Of a stretch of 42,151 nt of DNA, positions 1 through 8,747 are shown in pieces; the stretch's first letter is position 1; the number at the start of each line of letters is the position of its first letter. The notes beneath the pieces were generated by a model. The model was not told where the DNA came from, made no database searches, and worked only from the letters and a program-made list of their open reading frames with translations. Both the position numbers and the translations under genes were made by a program. Source of the DNA: Burkholderiaceae bacterium (lineage in GTDB: Bacteria > Pseudomonadota > Gammaproteobacteria > Burkholderiales > Burkholderiaceae_C); NCBI GenBank assembly GCA_024709845.1, contig JANJVX010000195.1, forward strand, positions 1 to 42,151. The letters are read 5' to 3'.

Positions 1-352
1 CCGTGATGGCGTGCAGCGGCAGCGGGTCCAGGATGCCGGTCAACGGGCCACGAAACCCATCCCGCTCCGCAGGCCCCGCGCCCTGGCGTGCGAGGGCTAA
101 GGCCGCCGTGGCCGTGGGTGCCCAAGCCACCCGGGCGCCCAGTTCCTCGGCCCCGGCCTGCACCTTCAGGCGCAACGGCTCCATGCCACCAAACAGCCGC
201 GCGCAGCCCGACACCTCGGCCACCACGGCATCCTCCAGCAGCGCCACCCGGGGCGTGAACTGCAAGGCCCAGGTGCCGAGGGAGGCCGCATCAATGGGAG
301 AGGGGCTCGGCGGCAGGGAAAGGGGAAGCAACGCGGCCCAATGCCCGGGCAT
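1..352 (-). CDS. imuB: ImuB, Y-family-like DNA polymerase subunit (N-terminal part, runs off the left edge)
   Basis: ImuB is a catalytically inactive Y-family polymerase homologue that links ImuA and the DnaE2 polymerase to the beta clamp during damage-induced mutagenesis. The visible 117 codons start at ATG 350-352 and read MPGHWAALLPLSLP, then WALQFTPRVALLEDAVVAEV, SGCARLFGG and AWAPTATAALALAR. This is the usual opening of the ImuB/DinP-like family, including the SGCARLFGG stretch. The start lies 62 bp inside the 3' end of imuA in another frame, so the two genes are probably translationally coupled and under the SOS box upstream of imuA. The C-terminal part, with the clamp-binding motif, lies outside the window. 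dnaE2 would be expected beyond the left edge, which is inference. Confidence 0.85.
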   Translation of the reverse strand, partial: MPGHWAALLPLSLPPSPSPIDAASLGTWALQFTPRVALLEDAVVAEVSGCARLFGGMEPLRLKVQAGAEELGARVAWAPTATAALALARQGAGPAERDGFRGPLTGILDPLPLHAIT

Positions 353-1082
353 AGGCGGACTCCTTGCGCGATGGTGCAGCCATGGGGGCAGGCAGTGTCC
401 GCAATCTGGGGGGCAGCACGCCTGCCAGGTTCATGGGCATGGCGGCCAGGTACAGGGGCTCGTCGAATGACGCGCCCCTGCGCTTGGGAATACGGACTTC
501 CAACTGCCACCCATCGGCCAGTGCGACACACACCCGCAAGGGTGCCGGTGAGGCGTCGTGCAGCGCGGTCAGGGGCCGGAACAGGAAGACCGGCGCACCG
601 CAGGACTGCGCATGGATCTGCAGGCGGCGAATCTGCCCGGGCCGGGCCTGGGGCAGCCAGGACAGCACGGCGCCCGTGGGGGCGGACTTCACGATCTGCT
701 CGGTGACCCACAGACCGTCCATGGGTGTGGTGGTCCGGACCCAGATCAGCTGGTCCGCCGATACCCCCAGTTGCGCCAGCCCCGGTGCATGCGGAGGCCT
801 GGGCGGCGCGATCAGGTAGATGCGGCCCCCGGACCGCACCAGCGCCGGGAGCGCAGGACCCAGCAGGCGCCATTCACACAGCGCCGCCTGCGGCAGGAGC
901 AGTTCCGTCAGGCTGTGCGTGGGCCAGCCACCGCCGGGCAACTGGGCATCAAGCGCCCCGAAGCCGGTGGGTACGGTGCGCGCTGCGGTGCCCCCGACCT
1001 CACAGCCACGCCAGACAGCATCGGCCACATGGCGCGGGAGCACGCCAGGATCGAAGGGGTTGGGAGCTGCGGGAACGGACAT
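291..1082 (-). CDS. imuA: ImuA, translesion synthesis-associated RecA-like protein
   Basis: A 263-residue protein matching ImuA (SulA/RecA-like), the accessory factor of the ImuA-ImuB-DnaE2 mutasome that bypasses DNA lesions. Recognisable stretches are VPTGFGALDAQLPGGGWP near residue 40, HSLTELLLPQAALCEWRLL, then GGRIYLIAPPRPPHAPGLAQ and LSWLPQARPGQIRRLQIHAQ. The protein is a RecA-fold relative, but I see no intact Walker A motif. The start ATG at 1080-1082 is preceded by an AGGCGG-like sequence about 10 bases upstream. A LexA-type box sits 41 bp upstream of the start. The gene overlaps imuB by 62 bp. Family identity is clear. Its role in induced mutagenesis comes from family knowledge. Confidence 0.88.
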   Translation of the reverse strand: MSVPAAPNPFDPGVLPRHVADAVWRGCEVGGTAARTVPTGFGALDAQLPGGGWPTHSLTELLLPQAALCEWRLLGPALPALVRSGGRIYLIAPPRPPHAPGLAQLGVSADQLIWVRTTTPMDGLWVTEQIVKSAPTGAVLSWLPQARPGQIRRLQIHAQSCGAPVFLFRPLTALHDASPAPLRVCVALADGWQLEVRIPKRRGASFDEPLYLAAMPMNLAGVLPPRLRTLPAPMAAPSRKESAYARALGRVASPFPAAEPLSH

Positions 1083-1123
1083 GGAAGGCCGCCTGGCGGG
1101 GCGGAATCTCGGAAAGATGTGAA

Positions 1124-1143
1124 TACTGTATAAAACATCAGTA
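1124..1143 (-). promoter_or_regulatory. LexA (SOS) box upstream of imuA
   Basis: The 20-mer TACTGTATAAAACATCAGTA differs little from the gammaproteobacterial/betaproteobacterial LexA consensus TACTGTATATATATACAGTA. The outer TACTG/CAGTA arms are perfectly symmetrical and the core is CTGT-N8-TCAG (one mismatch to CTGT-N8-ACAG). It lies 41 bp upstream of the imuA start codon, where it would cover the promoter. LexA repression and induction by DNA damage of imuA-imuB cassettes is established in related bacteria. Direct binding here is inference. Confidence 0.85.
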
Positions 1144-1336
1144 TACGCATGCCCTCCAGGCGCGTGAAGTGCTTTCTGCCCCCGGACCTGTGCCCAGCAA
1201 AATTGGTAGCAGCACCGTTTGCGCTGGTGCCGCTCTGGAGCTCTGCAAGGTTGTGTCTGCCCGGGTTTTCCGGAGTGCTGGAGCGGGTTCCATCCGGCGG
1301 CATCGATGGCAGCCCAGCGGCCGGTGAGCTCCCTGG

Positions 1337-1402
1337 TTTTTGAGCCAAATTGGCACTTTGCGCTTTGCAGTAAAGCGCTGGCAGCTATTCATTTAATAGC
1401 TA
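1337..1402 (-). repeat. Dispersed repeat, copy 1 (minus orientation)
   Basis: Read on the minus strand this copy contains GCTATTAAATGAATAGCTGC, then AGCGCTTTACTGCAAAGCGC and GCCAATTTGGCTCAAAAA. It aligns over its full length with the copy at 8754-8812 (GCTATTAAATGGATAGCTGC...). The AGCGCTTT...AAAGCGC part is an inverted repeat that can fold. It lies upstream of cutA. Similar elements are, from memory, common in Comamonadaceae genomes. Confidence 0.75.
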
Positions 1403-1461
1403 TAAAGCAGGTGGGCGGAAGGTGTAGCCATGGCAGACTGCGCGGTGCAAGGAGGATTGCC

Positions 1462-1797
1462 ATGGAAACGCAGGAACCCCTCATGGAACTGAGCGCCGTG
1501 ACCACCACCGTGGCCACGGCGGATGACGCACGGCGCCTGGCGCAGGCGGTGCTGCGGCAGCGCCTGGCCGCCTGCGTGCAGACCGAGCCCGTCACTTCGC
1601 ATTACCGCTGGCAGGGGGCGCTGCACGAAGAAGGGGAGCAGCGCCTGGTCTGCAAGACCACGGCCGCCGCCGTGCCAGCGCTGCTGGCCTTGCTGCGCGA
1701 ACTGCACCCTTACGAGCTGCCGCAGCTGGTGGTGCAGCCGCTGCAGGCCACGGCAGACTATGCGGGCTGGGTGCGGCAGGAGACGCAGGGCGGCTGA
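1462..1797 (+). CDS. cutA: CutA-like divalent-cation tolerance protein
   Basis: A 111-residue cytosolic protein of the CutA family, a trimeric ferredoxin-like fold named after a copper-tolerance locus but of uncertain biochemical role. Family hallmarks are visible: RLAACVQTEPVTSHYRWQG (LAACV...S.Y.W.G), a KTT strand, and HPYELPQLVVQPL near the C-terminus followed by Y..W. The start at 1462 is set by a strong AAGGAGG six bases upstream. An in-frame ATG at residue 8 is an alternative. The frame extends upstream to 1219, but that part lacks family similarity. The gene ends 6 bp before the stop of the convergent EF-hand-like gene. Confidence 0.9.
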   Translation: METQEPLMELSAVTTTVATADDARRLAQAVLRQRLAACVQTEPVTSHYRWQGALHEEGEQRLVCKTTAAAVPALLALLRELHPYELPQLVVQPLQATADYAGWVRQETQGG

Positions 1798-1803
1798 ACC
1801 ACG

Positions 1804-2880
1804 TCAGACCGCCAGGTCGATCTGCTGCACGGTGCCCGCGCCGCCGTCCTCGCGCAGGTAGACACTGGTTGCGCGCACGGCGCCCAGCGCGCTGTTGTCG
1901 GCGGTGCGCAGCGCGAACGGGGTGTCCAGCGCGCCCAGGTGGATTGCGCCCACGCCAGCCTCCTCCAGGGTGTGCAGGCTGCCGGTGCCGTCGGCGGAAG
2001 GCACCCACACGCGCAACTGGCCAAAGACCGTGTCGCTTTCGTCGATCCAGCCGTTGCCATCACCGTCGTGTGCGGCCAGCTCGGTAAAGCCGTTGCCGGT
2101 GGCCGGGCCGAACAGTTCCAGGCCGTTGTCGATGCGCTGGTTCTGGTTGCGGTCCAGCGCCAGGTAGCCGCGCGCGCCAGACAGCATGGGCACGGCCTCG
2201 GTCTGGCCGTCGCCATCGAGGTCGAAGGCAAAACGCAGATCCTGCAATTGCGCGGCCGTGCCGTCGAAATTGATGACCAGCGGGTCCACGGGCACGGCGG
2301 CGTCGCCCAGGCGCAGGCTGCTCCAGGATTCTTCGCGGTGGTAGCGCTGCATCTCCAGCTGCAGGGAGAAGCGGACCGCCTGCCCGTCGCGGGTGCGCAC
2401 CACCCCTTCGGCGCTGAACCGCGTGTATTCCGACTCCTCCAGCACCTCGTGGGTTTCATGGACCAGGCCAAAACCCGCGCCGCGCGGAGGTTCCGGCGCG
2501 GTGGCGTGGCGGGCGGGTGGGTGGGGCAGGTGGACCGGGTCCGTCGGCGTCTCCGGACTGACCACGGCCTGCGCGGCCACGCCGGTCAGGCGTTCGATCA
2601 GATCGCGGACCATGATCAGGTGGGGGGTCAGGTGTGCATCGTTGTCTGCACGCACGGGTGCACCGTTTGCCTGCACGGGCGCGGGAGCCAGAGCGGCTGC
2701 CTGCCGGGCCGCGCCGGAGATGTGCAGGGACGCGGCGCGGGCAAGGGGCTCCTGCGGCGTGGGGGTACCGCCGGATGCCGGGCGCTGCCCCACCCAGAGC
2801 TCCAGCCGCTCGGAGCGTGCGTGCACCCGGCTGGCGCTGTGCTGGGCCTGCAGGTGCAGGGCGGAAGACGCGACTTTCAT
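1804..2880 (-). CDS. Hypothetical protein with EF-hand-like Ca-binding motifs
   Basis: A 358-residue protein. The N-terminal 150 residues are low-complexity, Ala/Pro/His-rich and without a signal peptide. The C-terminal half has three acidic loops resembling EF-hand or dockerin calcium sites: FDLDGDGQTE, LDRNQNQRIDNGLELFG and AHDGDGNGWIDESD, followed by FGQLRVW. The order FDLDGDG...LDRN.N..ID.G.ELFG...G..ELA..D.DGNGWID..D..F..L.VW is a pattern I know from conserved hypothetical proteins of proteobacteria without assigned function. The start at 2880 has GGAGG eight bases upstream. The gene lies 62 bp downstream of the GGDEF-EAL gene on the same strand and may be co-transcribed with it. Calcium binding is inferred from the loops. 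Confidence 0.8.
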   Translation of the reverse strand: MKVASSALHLQAQHSASRVHARSERLELWVGQRPASGGTPTPQEPLARAASLHISGAARQAAALAPAPVQANGAPVRADNDAHLTPHLIMVRDLIERLTGVAAQAVVSPETPTDPVHLPHPPARHATAPEPPRGAGFGLVHETHEVLEESEYTRFSAEGVVRTRDGQAVRFSLQLEMQRYHREESWSSLRLGDAAVPVDPLVINFDGTAAQLQDLRFAFDLDGDGQTEAVPMLSGARGYLALDRNQNQRIDNGLELFGPATGNGFTELAAHDGDGNGWIDESDTVFGQLRVWVPSADGTGSLHTLEEAGVGAIHLGALDTPFALRTADNSALGAVRATSVYLREDGGAGTVQQIDLAV

Positions 2881-2942
2881 GGGCAGGCCTCCGGGGCACA
2901 AATAGACCCATTTCGGCCGAGCCGGAGAAAACTTGAGCGGCG

Positions 2943-5636
2943 TCAGACGGACTGCGGGGCGCCGCCTTCCAGCACCCGCTGCTCGAAGGCTTCCAGGGGC
3001 TCGGGGCGGCCAAACAGGTAGCCCTGGAAGGCACGGCAGCCGTGTTCCAGCAGGAACTGGTAGTGCGCCGTGGTCTCCACGCCTTCGGCGATCACCGCCA
3101 GGCCCAGCATGTGGGCCAGCGCGATGATGGTGTGGGCGATGGCGGCGTCCCTGGGGTCGAGCATCACGTCGCGCACGAATCCCTGGTCGATCTTGATCTG
3201 GTCCAGCGGCAGGCGCTTGAGGTAGCTCAGGCTGGAGTAGCCCGTGCCGAAGTCGTCCAGCGAAAAGCCCACGCCATGCGCCTTGAGCGCCTGCATGGTG
3301 GCAATGACACCGTCCACATCCTCCAGCAGCAGGCTTTCGGTCAGTTCCAGCTTGATGCGTGCGGGGTCGGCGCCGGTGCGCTCCAGGATGGCGAGCACCT
3401 GCGTGACGAAGTCGGCCTGGTGGAACTGGCGCGCGCTGACGTTGATGGCCAGGGTCAGATGGGCCAGCCGGGGGGCGTCCCGCCAGCGTGCCTGCTGGAA
3501 CAGGGCGGTCTCCAGGGCCCATTGGCCCAGGGGCAGGATGAGCCCGGTTTCTTCCGCCATGGGGATGAACAGCGCGGGCGAGACCAGGCCCTTGTCCGGG
3601 TGCTGCCAGCGCAGCAGCACCTCGGCGCCGGTCACGTGGCCGGTGCTGTCCACCTGGGGCTGGTACAGCAGCAGGAACTGCTCCATGCGCAGGCCGTCGT
3701 GCATCTCGGTTTCCAGCCGGGCCCGCTGGTTGATGGCCTCCTGCATGTCGGGGTCGAAAAAGCGCAGCGTGTTGCGCCCGGCATCCTTGGCGCGGTACAT
3801 GGCCAGGTCGGCCTGTTTGAGCACCTCGTCCGCCGAGGAGGGCTGCGGCTGGCACAGCAGGGTGGCACCAATGCTGGCCGTGAAGTGGTGCTCCTGCCCC
3901 AGCAGGTGGCAGGGCAGGCGCACCTGTGCCAGGATCAGTTCGCCAATCGTGCGCACCTGGGCGGCGGCCTCGGTGGCTTCCTGGCCGAGGTTCTGCAGCA
4001 CCAGCACGAATTCGTCGCCGCCCAGGCGGGCCACGGTGTCCTGCTCGCGCAGGCTGGTGCGCAGGCGCCGGCCCATTTCCACCAGCAGCAGGTCGCCCAC
4101 CTCGTGGCCCCGGGTGTCGTTCAGGGTCTTGAAGTTGTCGATGTCCACGAACAGCACGGCCGCGTGGTGTCCGGTGCGGGCGCTGCTGGCCATCACCTGC
4201 TGCAGGCGGTCGGCCAGCAGGCGCCGGTTGGGCAGGCCGGTGAGGGCGTCGTAGAAGGCCAGAAAGCGGGCCTCCTTCTCGGCGGCCTTGCGGGCCGAGA
4301 TGTCGATGTCGATGCAAAACATCTCGGGCGCCTGGCCCGGCACCGCGATCCGGGTATGGCTGGAAAAGACGTCCACCAGCGAGCCGTCCTTGCGCCGCAG
4401 GCGCAGTTCGCCCGCCGGAATGGGCTGGCCTGTGGCAAACATGGCGGCGATGTCCTTGCGCACCGGCTCGCGCATTTCGGCGGGAATGATCAGGTCCAGC
4501 AGGTTCTTGCCCAGGGCCTCCTGTTCGGAGTAGCCGTAGAGGGTTTCCGAGGCCTTGTTCCAGTAGGTGGTCGTGCCGTCGGAGCCATAGCCCTGCACCG
4601 AGATGGAGGGAATGTCGCGCAGCAGCGAGCGAAAGCGCAGTTCGGATTCGCGCAGGGCCTCCTCGGCCTGGGTGCGCTGGGTGATGTCGCGGGCAATGAA
4701 GACCACGGCGGCGTGGCCATGCACCCGGGCGCCCAGGGGGCGGGCCCGGCCCTCGAACTGGCGCACACCCGAGAGCGTGGCCATTTCATACTCGAAGCTG
4801 CGGGTGTCGCCCTGCCGCAGGGTGTCGCGGATCAGCTCCAGAAAGCTGTTGGCCTGCGGCGCCGGCAGAACCTCGTGCAGCTTCTTGCCCAGCAAGGTTC
4901 GGGCAGGGGCGAGCAGGGCTTGCTCGTTGGAGGACAGCACTTCCACATAGCGCCCCTGGTCATCGATCACCAGCAGCTCATCGGGAATGGCGGCGGTAAT
5001 GGCCCGCAGGCGCGCGGCACTGTTGGCCAGTGCCTGTTCGGTGGCCATGCGGTCCTCCACATCGCGCAGCAGCAGGCCCACCAGGGCGGTGGTGGGCAGC
5101 GAGAGCAGAAACAGCGGCAGGGTCAGCGTCTGGTTCATCTGCTGCGCCAGGTCGCCAGGCAGAAGCTGGGCGGTGGCCAGCACCAGGGCATGCAGCACCA
5201 GGCCAAAGGCCAGCAAGGGCACGGGCTTGATGTCCAGGCGGCCGCGCGCATGCGCATGGCGGTAGGCCAGGCCCAGGAGGGCGGACAGGGCGATGGTCCC
5301 GAGTCCCACACTGGTGCCCGCGCCGCCGATCCACAGGCGCGCGGCGGCAGCCATCACGGCGGCAATCGCGGCCACGATGGGGCCGCCAAACACACCGGCC
5401 ATGCTCAGCACCACGGAGCGCACATCAAAGATGGCGCCCGACATCTCGAACACCGGGCTGAAGATGCTGATGGCGGCAATGCCCCCGAACAGCAGGCCGG
5501 AGGTGATGCGTCCGGCCATGGGCTTCTGATGCCACAGGCGGATATGGACCCCATGCAGGAAGCACAGGGTCAGCAGCAGGGCCAGGGCCTTGACCAGCTC
5601 AGTGAACATGAGGCACGTGAACCTGTCCGCAGGCAT
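2943..5636 (-). CDS. Membrane-bound PAS-GGDEF-EAL c-di-GMP enzyme with 5TM (LytS/YhcK-type) sensor
   Basis: An 897-residue bifunctional-type c-di-GMP turnover protein. Residues 1-200 form about five to six hydrophobic segments of the 5TMR-LYT type (e.g. ITSGLLFGGIAAISIFSP, VLSMAGVFGGPIVAAIAAVM). Two PAS domains follow (about 215-330 and 335-450). The GGDEF domain carries LGGDEF at 539-543 with an upstream inhibitory-site RxxD (REQD). The C-terminal EAL domain has EVLLRW at about 672 and DDFGTGYSSLSYLKRLPLDQIKIDQGFV. Both active-site signatures look intact, with EVL replacing EAL, a tolerated variant. An alternative start at 5609 (MFTELVK, just before the first membrane helix) is equally possible; neither has a strong ribosome binding site. 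The EF-hand-like gene follows on the same strand. Confidence 0.88.
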   Translation of the reverse strand: MPADRFTCLMFTELVKALALLLTLCFLHGVHIRLWHQKPMAGRITSGLLFGGIAAISIFSPVFEMSGAIFDVRSVVLSMAGVFGGPIVAAIAAVMAAAARLWIGGAGTSVGLGTIALSALLGLAYRHAHARGRLDIKPVPLLAFGLVLHALVLATAQLLPGDLAQQMNQTLTLPLFLLSLPTTALVGLLLRDVEDRMATEQALANSAARLRAITAAIPDELLVIDDQGRYVEVLSSNEQALLAPARTLLGKKLHEVLPAPQANSFLELIRDTLRQGDTRSFEYEMATLSGVRQFEGRARPLGARVHGHAAVVFIARDITQRTQAEEALRESELRFRSLLRDIPSISVQGYGSDGTTTYWNKASETLYGYSEQEALGKNLLDLIIPAEMREPVRKDIAAMFATGQPIPAGELRLRRKDGSLVDVFSSHTRIAVPGQAPEMFCIDIDISARKAAEKEARFLAFYDALTGLPNRRLLADRLQQVMASSARTGHHAAVLFVDIDNFKTLNDTRGHEVGDLLLVEMGRRLRTSLREQDTVARLGGDEFVLVLQNLGQEATEAAAQVRTIGELILAQVRLPCHLLGQEHHFTASIGATLLCQPQPSSADEVLKQADLAMYRAKDAGRNTLRFFDPDMQEAINQRARLETEMHDGLRMEQFLLLYQPQVDSTGHVTGAEVLLRWQHPDKGLVSPALFIPMAEETGLILPLGQWALETALFQQARWRDAPRLAHLTLAINVSARQFHQADFVTQVLAILERTGADPARIKLELTESLLLEDVDGVIATMQALKAHGVGFSLDDFGTGYSSLSYLKRLPLDQIKIDQGFVRDVMLDPRDAAIAHTIIALAHMLGLAVIAEGVETTAHYQFLLEHGCRAFQGYLFGRPEPLEAFEQRVLEGGAPQSV

Positions 5637-5756
5637 TGCGGGCAGATGGCGGGAGTCAACGAGGTGCCATCATCCGGCAATTGGCGCCGGGAGTAAACGG
5701 GCAAAGATAGAGAGCCGCGACCATGCGGGCGGGCATGGCGCGCGCGGGGTCCGGGG

Positions 5757-7223
<1,467 letters not shown>

Positions 7224-7251
7224 TGGCGGGTTCGTAGAATCACTGCATTCT

Positions 7252-8724
7252 ATGAAACGCGCACTCCCCCTTCTGGGCCTGCTGGCCTGTCTTGCCGCTG
7301 GCGCTGCCACCGCGCAGCCTGCCCGCTCTTCCCAACCGCCTGCCAAGGGTGCCTCCACGGCCCAGGCCGGGGCGCTGCCTGCACCGGTTGCGTCTCCCCG
7401 GGCGCAGCAATTCGTGCTCTCCAATGGCATGCAGCTGATCGTGCAGCCCGACCGGCGCGCGCCCACGGCCGTGCACATGGTGTGGCTGCGCGTGGGCGCG
7501 ATGGACGAGGTGGACGGCACCTCGGGCGTGGCCCATGTGCTGGAGCACATGATGTTCAAGGGCTCCAAGGTGGTGCCGCCGGGCGATTTTTCGCGCCGCG
7601 TGGCGGCGCTGGGCGGCACCGAGAACGCTTTCACCAGCCGGGACTACACCGGTTACTACCAGCAGATTCCGGCACACCGGCTCGAAGACGTGATGCGCCT
7701 GGAGGCCGACCGCTTTGCCAACAACCATTGGCCCGATGCCGAGTTCCGCAAGGAGATCGAGGTGGTCAAGGAAGAGCGCCGCCTGCGCACCGAAGACCAG
7801 CCGCGTGCCCTGCTGTGGGAGCAGCTCAGCGCCGCCGCCTTCACGGCGTCGCCTTACCGCCGCCCGGTGGTGGGCTGGATGAGCGACCTGGAGGCCATGA
7901 CCCCCGAGGATGTGCGCCAGTTCCACCGCCAGTGGTACGTGCCGGGCAACGCCGCCGTGGTGGTGGCGGGCGATGTGGATGTGCAGCAGGTGCGCGCGCT
8001 GGCCGAAAAGTACTACGGCAGCATTCCGCCGCGTGCCCTGCCCGAGCGCAAGCCGCGCACCGAGCCGCCACAGCGCGGCCTGCGGCGCATTGCCGTCAAG
8101 GCGCCCGCCGAGCAGGCCTATGTGGCGCTGTCTTTCCGTGTGCCTGGCCTGAGTGCGGCCGATGCGCCCACGGCCGATGACCGGGACGCGCTGGCGCTGG
8201 TGGTGCTCTCGGCCGTGCTCAGCGGCTACGACGGCGCGCGGCTGGAACGCGCGCTCAGCCAGGGGCCGCAGCGCGTGGCCGACAGCGCGGACAGCTCGGC
8301 CTCGGTGGTCGGGCGGGGGCCTGCCCAGTTTGTTCTGACGGGGGTGCCAGCGCAGGGCAAGACCGCGCAGCAGGTGGAGGATGCCTTGCGCGCCGAGGTG
8401 GCGCGCATCGCCCGCGATGGCGTGACCCCGGCCGAGCTCGAACGCGTGAAGACGCAGTGGGTGGCCAGCAAGGTGTATGGCCGGGACTCGCTCCACAGCC
8501 AGGCCAACGAGCTGGGCAGCTACTGGGTGCAGGGCTTTGTGCTCGATGCCGAAGACCGCATCCTGGCGCAGTTGCGCGCCGTGACGCCCCAGCAGGTGCA
8601 GTCGGTGGCGCAGCGCTATTTTGGGGACGACCAGCTCACCGTGGCCACCCTGCTGCCGCAACCGCTGGCCACCGCCGCGCCGCGCACGCCTGCCGCCGCA
8701 GGGGGCACGGGCTCCCGCCATTGA
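7252..8724 (+). CDS. M16-family zinc metallopeptidase, catalytic subunit
   Basis: A 490-residue secreted peptidase of the pitrilysin/M16 family. It has a Sec signal peptide (MKRALPLLGLLACLAAGAATA, cleavage near AQP), the inverted zinc motif HVLEH at 95-99 and the distal Glu ligand E175 in VVKEERRLR, exactly 76 residues after H99. Also present are the ENAFTSRDYTGYYQ and YVPGNAAVVVAGDV family stretches. It probably forms a heterodimer with the next gene, which lacks the zinc motif. The start at 7252 is inferred from the signal peptide. It is divergent from ftsY with a 28-bp gap. The substrate is unknown. Confidence 0.9.
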   Translation: MKRALPLLGLLACLAAGAATAQPARSSQPPAKGASTAQAGALPAPVASPRAQQFVLSNGMQLIVQPDRRAPTAVHMVWLRVGAMDEVDGTSGVAHVLEHMMFKGSKVVPPGDFSRRVAALGGTENAFTSRDYTGYYQQIPAHRLEDVMRLEADRFANNHWPDAEFRKEIEVVKEERRLRTEDQPRALLWEQLSAAAFTASPYRRPVVGWMSDLEAMTPEDVRQFHRQWYVPGNAAVVVAGDVDVQQVRALAEKYYGSIPPRALPERKPRTEPPQRGLRRIAVKAPAEQAYVALSFRVPGLSAADAPTADDRDALALVVLSAVLSGYDGARLERALSQGPQRVADSADSSASVVGRGPAQFVLTGVPAQGKTAQQVEDALRAEVARIARDGVTPAELERVKTQWVASKVYGRDSLHSQANELGSYWVQGFVLDAEDRILAQLRAVTPQQVQSVAQRYFGDDQLTVATLLPQPLATAAPRTPAAAGGTGSRH

Positions 8725-8747
8725 CACCGCAGAAAAGCAGAACACCC

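Larger units (their letters stand above)
1083..1461. other. Intergenic region between divergent imuA and cutA (379 bp)
   Basis: This is the only gene-free stretch over 300 bp. It holds the SOS box (1124-1143), a copy of the dispersed Comamonadaceae-type repeat (1337-1402) and the cutA ribosome binding site (AAGGAGG at 1449-1455). Between 1144 and 1336 I see no convincing coding sequence. The open frames there are GC-driven and lack ribosome binding sites. Confidence 0.6.

Noticed and set aside
1149-1343. 64-codon plus-strand frame between imuA and cutA
   Set aside because: No ribosome binding site, no recognisable family, and composition consistent with non-coding DNA.
2881-4317. Minus-strand 5' extension of the EF-hand-like gene inside the GGDEF-EAL gene
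   Set aside because: Out of frame with the GGDEF-EAL coding sequence and without motifs; the GGAGG-preceded start at 2880 is better.
3042-5696. 884-codon open frame antisense to the GGDEF-EAL gene
   Set aside because: It lies opposite a gene with clear PAS, GGDEF and EAL motifs; the antisense product is His/Gln/Gly-rich low complexity, a common artefact of high-GC codon bias.
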